Shown: in pieces, positions 1 through 11,589 of the stretch
Layout: each line of letters begins with the position of its first letter
Position numbering within the stretch: the first letter of the stretch is position 1
Assembly (NCBI RefSeq): GCF_002878395.1
Contig: NC_061120.1
Location: 97,781,782-97,845,781, forward strand
From: Capsicum annuum
Lineage: Eukaryota; Streptophyta; Magnoliopsida; Solanales; Solanaceae
Reading direction: 5' to 3'
DNA length: 64,000 bases
The notes under the pieces: model-generated
The model's database searches: none
The model's input: only the letters and a program-made list of their open reading frames with translations
What the model was told of the DNA's origin: nothing
Program-made: the position numbers and the translations under genes

Positions 1-1342
1 AGATTACAGAGCTTACTAAGTTTTCCCGAGTCATGAGACTGACTGAATTCTACTGAATAGGGCTTGACTGAGAGTATCTTGAAAACATGGCTCTAGACAT
101 ACAGCTAAGTTATTAGGTATAAGTACCCCCAGGACTCGATGGAAAGAAACTAACAAATCATGACTTTCTTAAATACATGACCAACATCAACAATCCATAA
201 TATAATAAGTTGGAGATTTCATGAAGTACAAGTTATAAAGCACCACAATGGCCACACATATATCCATAATTCATTGACTAAGATAATTCATCTAACAATT
301 GACATGGATGGACTTGTACATGAATGGGGATTTTATATAATCATAGTAGCATGCTTTTTCCCCTTACATAGTCATTTAATCAAGCACATGGGGAGAATAA
401 TTTGGTTATACAATCATCAACCCATCTAATAATCATGGATACATCAACCAATTTGTAAATTGAAGGGGCTTATCATGGTTATTATGGAAATCTTCATATA
501 CTAGGGTTAATCATTGAAATATGTAATTTTAAAACATGAATTAAAAAAACACAACAACATGAACGTGAATTCTAATTTAATTTAAATCATAAAATTCATC
601 AATACAAAATTCTTAGATTTTGAAAAGAGATTCTTGAGCTCCATGGGTGAAAGGAACCCATAAATCAACACATGACATACCTTGATTGTGAGTTTCTTGA
701 AGTCCTTGGACTTGAAGAACTTGAATCTCTTAGTTTCTTGAACAAGGATTTGGATTTTGTTCTTGGATATTATCTTCGAGAGAAAACCCTAATTTGATGT
801 TGTGAATGAATAATGAACTTATGATCCTTGAGATGCTATAATTAGGGGTTTAAAATGGATGGAAAAAAACCTAAATACCCTTTAAAAATGACTTAGAATT
901 TGCTGAGCGGGATTTGTGATGGCTTATGCGATGGTCCATCGTTCTGACCTTCACACATGGGGCAGATCAGGGACTCACTGCCTTAGTAGCGACGGCTTGG
1001 GAGACGGTCCGTCAACCTATCCGTAACACCTTATACAGAAGACTGAATTACTGCCTTAGCTGCAATGGTCTAGGCGATGGTCCGTCGCTAGATCGACGGT
1101 CTGTTAACCTGCCCGAAGCACCTGTGTGGTTCTAACAGCTCTGAGTAAAACGTCCATAATATTTTACTTCGATACCTGATTTTGATGAAATTGATATTTT
1201 TAGAAATCTAATTCAATTTACCACCTAATAAAAAGTGAAAATCTTAAAAATTCCATGTGTACAAAAATAGATTCATCTTTCAAAGTAAGTTTCTAACATT
1301 CTTGGGATAATTTCAAGCTAGGTAGAAGTACGGGGTATTACA
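1..1342 (-). repeat. Partial gypsy LTR (element X), U3 side
   Basis: The sequence matches the LTRs of element A (25611-26890 and 32880-34293) in the same order and orientation, including the block around 'cccccaggactcgatgg' and the GGTCCGTC words. It ends at 1342 with GGGGTATTACA, the reverse complement of the LTR start TGTAATACCCC, so this is the 5' (U3) part of a minus-strand LTR whose remainder lies left of the window. No polypurine tract follows at 1343. The sequence jumps straight into a plus-strand LTR, so the element probably inserted into the 5' LTR of element C. Whether it is a solo LTR or one end of a full element cannot be told here. Confidence 0.8.
925..1125 (-). promoter_or_regulatory. 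Palindromic-word cluster in U3 of element X
   Basis: Several copies of a word of the form GAYGG-T-CCRTC are packed into about 200 bases. The best is GCGATGGTCCGTCGC at 1074-1088 (7-base arms around a single T, with one G:T-type mismatch), and there are copies near 930, 995 and 1102. The position within the LTR matches the clusters at 26560-26800 and 33838-34075. The function is unknown; an enhancer-like role in U3 is inferred. Confidence 0.6.
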
Positions 1343-2527
1343 CATGATCAGTAGTACTCAGTTAGTTATAGAACTCAGTGAAACTCAGTATCAGTCTAAC
1401 ATAATAATAAGTGTCATTCAAATGAGAGTAGGATTTAGTACCGAGTGAACCCAAAGATGGAGGCTCACCTTCCTGTAGAAGGCGTGATCCTTAAAAACAG
1501 TCCTTGCATTCCAGAGCTATGTAGCCAACATAGCTTAAGACATCAACCTTCCAGTTGAGAGTTGATGAGGTATTTTACCTACCAGTTAAGGGTACCACCA
1601 TTCTCTTTTATGGCACCTTCCTGATGAGGGTGACTCTTCAGATTGTCTTTACCCGTGGCATGGTATTGATACCCTTCTAGATAGGGGTACAGATTGGACC
1701 CCAAATCAATTCAGAAAAGGGTCATGTCGGTTAGATGATTACTTTCCACAGTTTCAGTTTTAGTCTCAGTATAGAACTCAATTCAGTTCTATAGAATTAA
1801 AAATATCAAATATATTTAATCAGTATTAGAAGCTCAGTTATCAGTAAATCTCAAATATCAATTACTCAGTTGTAAAAAAATAAGTACTCAACTTTAGTAA
1901 AAGCTCACATAGAGTATACATGTATATGCACAGTATTGCATACTCAGTATTTATAATAGTTTCAATTATCCATGTACTCTTATTCAGTTTCTACACATTA
2001 TTCAGTCAATTATTATTCATGCATATAAACCCTTGCATTCAGCCTTACCTCATATATTATACCAGTATATTCCAAGTATTGATCCATACTTTCTCTTTAT
2101 GCTATGATATCTCATATCATAGGTTTGAATGCTCAGGTTTTCAACCATGCTTAGACAGATTTAGATAGCAACATCAGATTCAGTAGTGAGTCCTTATCTA
2201 TCAAGGATATACTTTTATTTTAGTACTCTCAGTAGCTTCAGTATTTCAGTAGTCGGAGTTAGTTGAGGGCTTTTCCCATCAACTTCACATTCAGATAATT
2301 CATTTAGAGGCTTTTCAGTTCAGACAATCTTTAGTTTTCAGATATTATCGTGAGATGTTATTATTATCAGTATTCAGATTATGAACCTTATGATATTTCA
2401 GCCTATGTTTTGCATTATTACAGTATTATTATTTAGTGCACACAGCAGGTACTAGTCATGGATTAGCTTATGGTCCTTCGGGGTCGTAAGCATCGTGTGT
2501 CATCTGAGGTATAGACTCGAGTCATTA
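1343..2527 (+). repeat. 5' LTR remnant of element C (U3 missing)
   Basis: Plus-strand sequence related to the reverse complement of the element A LTR: 'accgagtgaacccaaagatgg' near 1440 and 'tcatggattagcttatggtcc' near 2456 both have clear counterparts there. The expected U3 start is absent, since the LTR is cut at 1343 by element X. The 3' end near 2527 (GTCATTATA) is a decayed form of a GTCGTGACA-type end. No recognisable primer-binding site follows before gag. The family differs from the LTR remnant at the other end of C, which resembles element B. Confidence 0.65.
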
Positions 2528-2544
2528 TAATAGATCCTCTAACT

Positions 2545-3340
2545 TTTATGGAAGTGAAGGTAGAGGAAGACCCACAAGGATTTCTTGATAAGATGGAGAA
2601 GATATTTTAGGTAATGAGGGCTACTAATGTAGGAGTAACTTTGTAGCTTATTAGCTCAAGGAGGTTTCTTATCTGTGGTATGAGGAGCGGGACAGAGATA
2701 AGGGTGATATAGAAAAGGATGGTTTATGGAAGGCATTTTTTGATACCTTCATGGATTGGTTCTTTTCTCAAGAGTTTTGGGAAGCTAAGATAGAGGAGTT
2801 TGTGAATCTCAGGCAATGATGAATGTCTGTGAAGGAGTATGCTTTAATGTTCCATCAGTTGTCGAGGTATGCTTCTGATTTGGTGGTTGATATAAGGTCA
2901 AGAATGAGAAAGTTTGCTTTCGGGCTCAGTAGAGATCTGATTCTAGAGAGCAAGACTACTTTGCTCATAAGGGATATAGATATGTCGAGGATAATTATTT
3001 ATATGCAGCAAGTTAAAGATGAGAAGAGAAGGTAGGAAGAATATAAAGATAGGCAGGGTAAGCGGTGTAGGTTTTCTGATCAGGGAGGTGCCCAGTCTTA
3101 AGGTGGTAGAGATGGTGGAAAATGAAAAAAAAAGTAAGGGAGTTCTAGTTCCTTCTCTACTGCCAGTGCTCCTTACCCTAGCAGTTAGACGACAGGAGTC
3201 ATCATGGTGGTGATAATTCTTGGGCGTAGGGAGCCCAGTCTCAAGTAAGTGGAGGCCAGTCTGTTTCTTCATATCCTCCTTGTCAGTTTCGTCTTAGGGA
3301 TTGTCCATCTAACAAGGTTGCAACGGGGGCGAATGAGATT
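2545..3340 (+). pseudogene. gag pseudogene of element C
   Basis: Gag supplies the particle protein of a gypsy element. The frame starting near 2550 reads VEEDPQGFLDKMEKIF, the conserved start of the retrotransposon gag domain that recurs in elements B and G. The stretch MSVKEYALMFHQLSRYASDL follows at 2823-2882, and a basic region (VKDEKRR) at about 3010. The CCHC zinc knuckle expected near 3270 is destroyed: only '..RLRDCPS' remains and the first part is missing. There are stops at about 2609, 2645, 2817 and 3033, plus frame changes. The normal N-terminal half of gag is absent, since the alignment begins about 100 residues into the usual protein. Confidence 0.7.
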
Positions 3341-5380
3341 CCAGTGGCTTCATCTTCTATTCCAACACTTGGTGGTGTTGCATCTACTTCTGTTGCTTCT
3401 CCTAGTTCTAGTGTTGGTTGGAACAGGTTGTATGCTTTTGTATCCCATCAGGAATATGAGGCATCGCCTGATATTGTTACTAGTACGTTACAACTTTTTT
3501 CTCATGGAGTGTATTGTATGCTTGATCCAGGTTCTACCCTTTCCTATATGACTCTTAATGTAGCTGTGTGTTTTGGTTTTGATCCAAAAATTATTTCAAA
3601 TTTATTTTCTATTTCTACCCCGATAGGAAATTCGGTCATTACTGAACGGGTCTAAAGAGAGTGTGTGGTATTTGTGAGTGGTAGGTAGACTTTAGCAGAT
3701 CTGTTTAAGTTGGGTATGGTAGATTTTTATATAATCTTGGGCATGGATTGGTTGCTTTTTGTTATACAAATTTGGATTATCGAACCCGTAGGGTCATCTT
3801 TAGGTTCCTCGATGAGCCAAAAATAGAATGGGAAGGTTGTTCCTTAGTCCTTAGGGGGGAGTTTATTTCTTATCCTAGAGCCCGAAGGTTAACCTCTAAA
3901 GGTTGTCTTTATCACTTGGTCCAGGTTAAAGATTCTAATATGGAATGCGCTCCTTTATCTTCGGTCCCTATTGTTAATAAGTTTCCAGAGGTCTTTTTGA
4001 ATGATCATCCAGGTGTTTCTCCGAATAGGGACATAGAGTTTGGTATTGATTTGCTTCCGGACACTCGTTCAATTTCTATTCCTCCGTATTGAGTGGCTCC
4101 AACCGAGTTAAGAAAATTAAAGATGCAAATTAAGGATCTTCTTGACAAAGGGTTTATTCATCCTAATGTTTCCCCATGGGTTGCACTGGTGTTGTTCGTG
4201 TGCAATAAGAATGGTTCTCTTTGTATGTTCATCGACTACAGGCAGTTGAATAAGGTAACAGTTATAAACAAATATCCTCTTCCTCAGATAGATAATCTAT
4301 TTAACCAGTTGCAAGGTGCAAAGTTTTTCTTTTAGATAGAACATCATTCTGGGTACCATTAGTTGAAGATTAGGGAGTTGGATATCCCTAAGACAACTTT
4401 TCACACTAGGTATGGGCACTATGAGTTTTTGGTAATGTTATTTGGATTGACAAATGCCCCGGCAGTGTTATGGATATGATGAATAAGGTGTTTTGATAGT
4501 ATTTAGTTCTCTTCATCATTGTGTTTATTGACGGTATTCTAGTGTATTGAAAGAGTGAGATAGATTATGCTAATCACCTCCGTGTGGTATTATAGACCTT
4601 ATGGGAACAAAAGTTGTTTACTAAGTTCTCTAAGTGCAAGTTTTGGTTGAATACTGTGACTTTCTTGGGTCATATCATTTCTAGTGAAGAGATCATGGTA
4701 GATCTGCAGAAGGTGGCTGTGGAGAAGAAGTGGCCTAGACCTACGACTCCATCTGATATTCAAAGTTTTTTGGGGTTAGCCGGGGATTATAGGTGATTTG
4801 GGAAGATTTTTTCGTTGATAGCTACTTCTTTGACTAAGTAGACTCAGAGGAAAATTAAGTTTTCTTAGTCGAATGTATGTGATGGGAGTTTTGAGAAGTT
4901 GAAGGATAATTTAACTTCATCTCTAGTTCTGACTTTGTTGAAAGGAAATGATGGGTTCGTAGTTTATTATGATGCATCTCAGGTTAGTCTTGGTTGCTTG
5001 TTGATGTTGCATGGAAAAGTGGTAGCCTATGCTTCCAGGCAGTTGTAGGTGCTTGAGATAAACTATCCTACTCATGATTTGGAGATTTTGGCCATTGTGT
5101 TTTCCATGAAGATAAGGCAGAATTATTTGTATGAGGTTCACGTGGATATCTTTTTTGATCACAAGAGTATGAAGTATGTGTTCTCACAGAAAGAGCTTAA
5201 TCTTAGGTAGAGGAGATGGCTTGAGCTTCTCAAGGACTATGATATAAGTCTTCACTACCATCCAGGTAAAGCTAACGTAGTTGCTGATGCTCTTAACAGG
5301 TTGTCCAAAGGTAATTTGGCTCATGTTGAATAAGACAAGCGGGAATTTGTGAAGGATATTTATCTCTTGGAAAATCTTGG
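3341..5380 (+). pseudogene. pol pseudogene of C: protease, RT, RNase H
   Basis: The protease is recognised by LDPGSTLSYMT near 3520 and by VDFYIILGMDWL near 3722, the two ends of the aspartic protease fold in this clade. RT begins at [20 protein letters not shown] (codon 1 is GTG at 4093) and continues through [20 protein letters not shown] and GHYEFLVM. The catalytic box reads FIIVFIDGI, so the second Asp of the Y/F-x-D-D motif is Gly. 'FLGHIISSE' and 'PRPTTPSDIQSFLGLAG' (4660-4790) close RT. RNase H is visible as YYDASQ, then [12 protein letters not shown] sequence to about 5320. Stops and frameshifts are frequent, about one per 30-60 codons. Confidence 0.78.
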
Positions 5381-6797
5381 GGTTCATCTCTTGGACTCTA
5401 AGGATGGTGGTGTGATGGTGTAGGAAGTTTTTAGATCATCTCTTGGTGCAGAGATTAAGGAGAAACAAGTGTTGGATTCTGCTTTGATGAAAATCAAGGG
5501 TAGCATTGGTGAGCAAAAGGTGGCAGATTTTGAGATTAGTGGTGATGGTACTTTGCAGTACAAAGGTAGGTTTTGTGTTCTTGATATAGATGGTTTGCGG
5601 TAAAGGATCTTGGCTGAGGCTCATGAGTCACACTGTGTTTTCCATCCTAGTTCTTCTAAGATGTACCATGATCTCAAGGAGATCTATTAGTGGAGTGGAA
5701 TGAAGTGGTATGTGGTTGATTTTGTATCCAAGTGCTTGGTATGTCAACAAGTTAAGGTTGAGCACATAAGGCATGGTGGGTTATATCAAGAGATTATGTT
5801 TCTTGAATAGAAGTGGAAGGAGATTAATATGGATTTTGTTATTGGTTTTCCTTGTTCTCGAAACTAATTTAATTTGATTTTGCATGTTTTTCCTGTGCGG
5901 ACTTGCTTTTCAGCAGTGGATTATGTGAAGCTTTATATTTAAGAGATTGTGAAACTGCATGGGGTGCCTATTTTGATTATTTCCAATTTTGGCACACAAT
6001 TTACGTCCCACTTTTGGCGGTCTTTCCAGAAAGTGTTGGGGACTAAGGTGAGTCTGAGTATGCCTTTCCACCCGCAGTCGAATGGGCAGGCAAAAAGAAC
6101 TATTCAGATATTAGAAGATATGCTTTGAGCTTGTGTGATTGATTATGGTGGCAGTTGGGTGGAGCATCTTACCTTTAGTAGTGTTTGCTTGCAACAAATA
6201 TTGGTTAGTATGGCTCCTTTTGAGGTGTTGTATGGAAGGAGGTGTAGGTCTCCTATTGGTTGGTTTGAGATCGGCGAGGCTAATTTATTTGGTCAGGATT
6301 TGGTTTGTTAAGCTATGGAAAAGGTGAAAGTGATTCGGGATAGGCTCAAAGCTGCCTAGAGTCTTTAAAAGTTGTATGCGGATGGTAGGCGCAGAGACTT
6401 GAAGTTTGCAGTTGGGGATAAGGTTTTTCATAAAGTGTTTCCAATGAAGGGAGTAGTGCAGTTTGGCTAAAAGGGAATATTCAGTCCTCAGTACATTTGT
6501 CCTAATGAGATTTTGCAGAGAGTGGGCAATGTTTCATATGAGTTGGAGTTTCCATCTAGTTTGAGTTTGGTTCATCCGGTATTTCATGTTTTTATGTTGA
6601 GGAAGTCCGTTGGTGATTCGTCTTCGATTATGCCTTTGGAAGGGTTGGATATTTCAGATTCTCTATCTTATGAATATATCCCAATTGAGAAATTGGATAG
6701 GCAGGTTCGTTAGTTGTGGACCAAGGATGTGGCTTTGATTAAGGTTCTATGATAGAACTACAAGGTGGAAGAGGCCACGTGGGAAGCGGAAGAGGAC
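5381..6797 (+). pseudogene. Integrase and C-terminal domain pseudogene of C
   Basis: Integrase inserts the cDNA. Recognisable parts are the HHCC end (AKCLVCQQVKVEH-like at 5730-5765), MDFVIG at 5830, EIVKLHGVPI at 5945-5975, GTQFTSHFWRSFQK at 5992-6035, and YGRRCRSPIGWFEIGEA at 6230-6280. The stretch that should carry the first catalytic Asp (DxxWVIVDRMTKSAHF) is lost between 5875 and 5890. The second Asp position reads SNFGTQF (Asp to Asn, Arg to Phe). The C-terminal domain (ELEFPSSLSLVHPVFHV..., 6540-6595) and a WEAEED-like tail near 6781 follow. It ends abruptly where LTR sequence starts at about 6798. Confidence 0.75.
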
Positions 6798-7431
6798 ATA
6801 ACCCATTTACTGGCGGCTGTATACCCACGCTATGTAGGAACCGGACATTCAACTTCTCCTTCATAGTACTTGATTTGGGGACAACTTATCGGACTGAAGT
6901 GGGGAGCTTTTATCCTTTCGGAAGGCATCATTTCATGTTGGACATTCTTAGACTTTTTATTTTCTTTCCGCTTATTGGTTTTGGCCATAATTGGGGAAAT
7001 ATCCCAATCGGATATTTGTATTCTTTTTATAGAGGTTTGTGGTACTTCTGGGGATTAGAATGGGCGGGATCGGTATTGTTGTTGACCTTGGTATCGAGAT
7101 GGATATTGGGGCTTACACCCTTCGATGATATTGTTGGTTGTTCCGTCGTATTACATTTTGGGTTTGACTTTTATATTATGTTTCGATATTCCCTTTGGTT
7201 TGGTATGGTATGGATGGTTGGTCTGGTATGCACAGACTTAGTTGGGTCGGTCATGGTTGTGACCCTATCCCAAAGTATTCATGAGAGCACTGCACAATCT
7301 TGTTATATGCTCGAAATTCATCTCATCTAAAGCTGTATAAGGTGGTTGAGTTGGGTTTAGGGGGTAGTCCCCGGTCCTAGGTTGACTTGGGATGCCCATT
7401 ACAGCAAGGCCCCGGGTCGGGCTGCATCACA
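6798..7431 (+). repeat. 3' LTR remnant of C (R/U5 part only)
   Basis: From 'aacccattta' on, the sequence aligns with the last third of the element B LTRs (21005-21511 and 38085-38717), including 'gatttggggacaactt', 'cttagacttt' and the closing 'gggctt...' block. It ends near 7431. The end of pol, the polypurine tract and the whole U3 are missing, so a deletion of at least about 1.5 kb joins the pol tail to mid-LTR at about 6798. The 193-codon open frame running through here is LTR sequence, not a protein gene. Confidence 0.65.
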
Positions 7432-7836
7432 AACTCAATGACAATATCAAATTTTCAATAAAACATCATTTTTAAAAAATTGATCCCCGAAACTCAAAAT
7501 TACAACTTTTCAAACTGAGGGTCAAAATGAGATTTAAAAGCCTTAAAATCACACCAACCATTTTACCATCCGACAATCGACATTTTGGATTTGCTGGTGT
7601 ATTCCATTCTGCCATCCGTCGCACGGATCAAATGAAATCAACTGAAATCAATTATAAGACTCTTTATGCCACCAAAAACCACAAAATCACATAATTGATA
7701 TCAAAATGCATTGAAAATCATGCCAATTACCCCCACACCCCAAAAATACCACAATACAACTAGGGAAAGGGGTAAAACAGTCAAATCACATAAAAACATA
7801 TTTTTCACATAATTCATCGAAATTCAAGTCGTTACA
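7432..7836 (-). repeat. LTR fragment, U3 end, minus strand
   Basis: The segment ends at 7836 with 'caagtcgttaca'. Read on the minus strand this is TGTAACGACTTG, a typical gypsy LTR start in the same style as TGTAATACCCC. It contains a short self-complementary patch (7575-7630, 'ccatccg...cggat') that recalls the U3 word clusters of the other LTRs. Only about 400 bases survive. The family is not otherwise represented in the window. Confidence 0.45.
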
Positions 7837-8917
7837 AAATTCTAGTCTTTGGCAATTTTTTTCTTTTGAGGGAAAAGGTTTTAGGAAAAGGAAAACAACT
7901 TAAAAAATACGTTAATAGAAAGAAAAATATAGCTCCGAAAAGTTGCAATCTTGTTAAAAGAGAAAAAACTTAAAACATTCAACTTTAGACTAAACGGTAT
8001 TTTCACCTTTTTTTTTCTCAAATTCAATTTATCAAAAATAAATTATTTTGGGTTAAAAATTTCCCCGCCTCACTAATGTGAATTAGGAACCGATTCTAAC
8101 ATTAACTAATTAATATCATGTTTATTCATAAAGTTGCAACATTCGTATTTCATGTGAACTAGGATATTAAACACCATTTGTTTTTGCTATATAAAGAATT
8201 TTCGTGCTTCATATTTGTTTGTTACAGCTTATTGTTTTTTTTCAATTTTATTTATATTTTATAACGTATTTTATTTATGCTTTGTAGTTTGTAGTGATTT
8301 GTTTTGCTATTGCATATTCTTCTCTATGTTATTCCGATGATATATATTGGGTTTAAATTTATTAATTTAAATATTCTATTCTTAAGCATTGCATAGATAA
8401 AAATTTATGAATTTCTTATTTCTTATTCTTGGTCATGCTTTTATTGAATTGTTTCTTAAACTATGTTGTAGAGGTTATTATTGTTAGTTGGAATATGACA
8501 AAACTTAGACTGGAGTTTGATGTTAGGCTATACTCCACTGTTTAGGTTCTTTTTTTGCTATGAGAGTTATATATATTTTATTCGTTGTGTTTTTTTGTGT
8601 CCTCTTTGAAGTTATGGAGTTTGAACTTTGATTAATTGAGTTATTAACCAAGAATCTAGTAGAAACAACTTCTTTACCAGAGCCACTTTGTGAGAATACA
8701 TGTGACAGTCCTAATTGCATGTTGTACCTAATAGTTTGGAATTTAAAATCCATTAAAATTCCATTTTATACAAATTCAGTCCTATTGGAACTAAATAGCA
8801 TAACTAACTTAACGTAAACACACGAATTATCACATTATAAACTAAAATAACGTAAACATGGTACGTTAAGAGACTATCACGTTACATTAACCAAAAATTC
8901 TTTTTGGTTAAAAGACA
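7837..8917. other. AT-rich stretch, no gene recognised
   Basis: Very AT-rich sequence with long T runs. Short open frames, such as 76 codons on the minus strand at 8523-8753, show no recognisable domain and no plausible splice context. Nothing here can be named. Confidence 0.5.
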
Positions 8918-9304
8918 TACTCCTTCCGTTTAAAAAAGAATAACCTACTTTCCTTTTTAGTCCGTTTAAAAAAGAATGATCCGTTTTCCTTTTTGGCAAT
9001 ACTTTAATTTCAACTTTCCACATGACATGTTTAAGACCACAAGATTAAAGGACATTTTGGTACATTTGACATAACTTTAATTTAAGGTCACAAGATTCAA
9101 AAGTCTTCTTTATTTTCTTAAACTTTGTGCCAAGTCAAAGTAGACCATTCTTTTTGAAACTGAGGGAGTAAGAATTTTATGGTTAAAAAAATATAACGTA
9201 AAATATGGTTAAAAAAGAATTATATGGCATTTAACAATATAACGTACAAACAAGAATTTATTTTTCATATACATTTATTGTTAATTTAACGTGATACTCT
9301 CTTA
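8867..9304. repeat. Inverted repeat flanking the MITE
   Basis: Positions 8867-8890 (taagagactatcacgttaca...) and 9281-9304 are inverted copies that match at 22 of 24 bases. They surround the Stowaway-like MITE. They may be the ends of an older foldback element into which the MITE inserted, but no outer boundaries are clear. Confidence 0.45.
8920..9168. mobile_element. Stowaway-like MITE (Tc1/mariner derived)
   Basis: 249 bp, bounded by CTCCTTCCGTTT (8920-8931) and its approximate inverse AAACTGAGGGAG (9157-9168). TA flanks both ends (8918-8919 and 9169-9170), as expected for Stowaway insertion. It has no coding capacity. The left subterminal block 'ccgtttaaaaaagaat' is duplicated 36-38 bases further in (8926 and 8962), so the end is partly repeated. 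Movement would depend on a mariner transposase encoded elsewhere. Confidence 0.85.
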
Positions 9305-9749
9305 TATCTTTTATATGGTTTGTATGAATATATTAATTTTATATTTAAGTATTTTTCGTATTTAATAAGTTAATTAATTAATTTATTCATTCAAACATAT
9401 TTTCTTATATAATATCGAAGTAATTTTGTAAACTGAATTCTTTAAATCGAGGTACACGCGCAAGGCATGTATAATAGACTAGTTATACAAATAGCATATT
9501 ATCATTATTATATATTGTAAAAACATTGTATCCACATTATTATACAAGAAATCAAATCAAAACGCTATTCATTTAAATTTTTTAATATTAATTTATGGTA
9601 CAACAAATTTACCGAAACAAATATTTTAAAATTTAAATTTTTTATTGGATTAGTTACATTGTGATGTAAATTTAGAGTCTTTACACAATTTAACTTAATA
9701 TTAATAGACCATGATATTAATAAATAATAATTAAAGTATATTAATAAAA
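9171..9749. other. AT-rich spacer, nothing recognised
   Basis: Low-complexity AT-rich DNA between the MITE and the MULE. A 77-codon minus-strand open frame (9565-9798) overlaps the MULE end and is compositional. No RNA gene or promoter signature was recognised. Confidence 0.45.
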
Positions 9750-10740
9750 GGAAAAATTTTGTAAGTAGCAAACTTATGCCTATAATTAGGAGTTTCATAT
9801 CAATTGTTTCATAATTACACCAAACATCAAGTTGTATTTCGTATTGTAGGCAATTTTGCTAGATAAATACATATACAAATGAATTTACATTCCCTTTTTA
9901 ATCCAAATCAATTGAGTTAAATATAGAATAATCAGATCCTTAAATTATTCCATGTATTTAATTATAAGGAATCCTTTTTCATAAATGGCTTGTTAAACGT
10001 ATGCCATTATTTTTCAACTACTGAAATCAAAATTCAAATGCGATTTTACTAAATAAAACTCAGCAACTCAAATCAATCTTAAAATCAATCGAAGATTCTT
10101 TCCTTGATGAGCTTATAAATTTAGAAAAAAAAAACATCACTACTGTTACATGTATTGAATAACAAAATTGAGTTTGTATATGAATTTCAACAACTTAAAT
10201 AGACTTCATCATTTTGTGCGAAATCGTATTTTGCAATATAAAAATTTTTCTTTCCAGTGTGTATTGTGAAAATTTGATTGAAGTTCATTATTTATCCAAT
10301 GTTGACGTTATTCGATCTTAGTTATTATTTGATCAAAATAGTTTTTTGCCACGTACTCATTTAACAATCTCAATTATATTTTTTCTGAATGTATTTGTGT
10401 ATTCTGCAAAGTGTAATTGTATTTTCTTTGTATATTGATAATTTTTGAGTTTATTTGAATATATCAAATCGATTTATATATTTTGATTATATTTGTACAT
10501 TTTGATTGTGTTTGTATATTTGGAGTGTTATGTGTTGAGAAAAAAATATATATTTTGAGTGGTGAGTTTAGATGTATATATTCAGTGAATTTGTGACTTT
10601 AATATTGTAATTGTTGATGATACTATGTAAAGATTGGGAGTTTAATTGTATATTTTAAGTGCATTTGTGTCTTTAATAGTGTAATTATATCTTTTTTAGT
10701 TATTTGTATATTATAATTGATTTTATATATTCGGCAGAAT
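9750..10740 (+). repeat. Left inverted end of the MULE
   Basis: The outer ~600 bases pair with the right end. From about 10390 the arm becomes a string of degenerate T/G/A words such as 'tttgtatattttgagtg'. This is matched on the other strand by the 'aatacaaa/tatacaaa' words of 12500-12790. These subterminal repeats are typical of long-end MULEs and foldback elements. There is no coding content. Confidence 0.6.
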
Positions 10741-11589
10741 GAATGTGTATATATACATATGGGTCAGACATCTATTTATGTAAAGACATTGCAGATATAT
10801 ATGTATTTTTATAATGTAAATACATATGCAGATCTTTATGTCTATGTGTACTGTATATTTTTGAATATGTATATGTGATATAGATATTTTTCTTTTTTGG
10901 TTGTATAGGTTTCGCATGATCATATATTCATGACAAGAAGTATCAATGAGGTCTATTAGGGAAATCACGATAACAGACGATACAAAAATCATTGAAGTTT
11001 GATGATTCTTTTTGTATTTTGTGTATGATAACATTTAACTATAGGTTGACAATAATATCGTTGAGTAGTTGTTAAGTTTCATATCTTACTTTCAGGTTTC
11101 ATGTGAAAAGTTGATTGAATTTTACAATTATGTTATTGTATTCTGAAGGTTGGGACTCAATCAAATTGAATGGAGGTTTCCATTTTAGTATTATGTTGAA
11201 TATTTATCCTGTTTTCAATAGTTGTAAATGTAATTACATAAGTATTTTTCCTGGTGATTATGAAGTTTTATGTTTAGATCTTATTACTAATTGAAGGCAG
11301 GTTTATGTAGTTATATATATAAATACAAATTTATTTTTTATAGTTGCATAATATTTTATATTTGTATTTATATGTATTTGTGATCGTACATGTACTCAAA
11401 TATATAAATGTACTCGTAGATAAATATAGACAACTTTATTTATTTTTTCTAACCAAAGTTGCAAATACTGAAAAGGTAACTGTAACGTGTTTTAATATAT
11501 GAAACATAATTATCATTGAAGAATTAATCACATCACAACAAATATTTTGAATGTATCATTTACGATATTTCCTACATGAATGTCTATTA

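Larger units (their letters stand above)
1343..7431 (+). mobile_element. Element C: degenerate Ty3/gypsy chromovirus relic
   Basis: The order LTR remnant, gag, protease, RT, RNase H, integrase, C-terminal domain and LTR remnant is that of a Ty3/gypsy element of the plant chromovirus (Tekay/Del-like) type. All reading frames are broken by stops and frameshifts. The 5' LTR piece is A-like and the 3' LTR piece is B-like, so C is either a recombinant or two fragments brought together. No target duplication can be recognised. It is not capable of coding for a functional element. Confidence 0.8.

Noticed and set aside
2943..3272. 109-codon minus-strand frame
   Set aside because: Antisense shadow of the C gag region, which reads sensibly on the plus strand.
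6749..7330. 193-codon plus-strand open frame
   Set aside because: Most of it is LTR sequence aligned with the non-coding LTRs of B. Only the first few codons come from the pol tail, in the wrong frame.
10723..11034. 103-codon minus-strand frame
   Set aside because: Lies in the MULE arm, is compositionally biased (Ile/Tyr/His), and resembles nothing recognisable.
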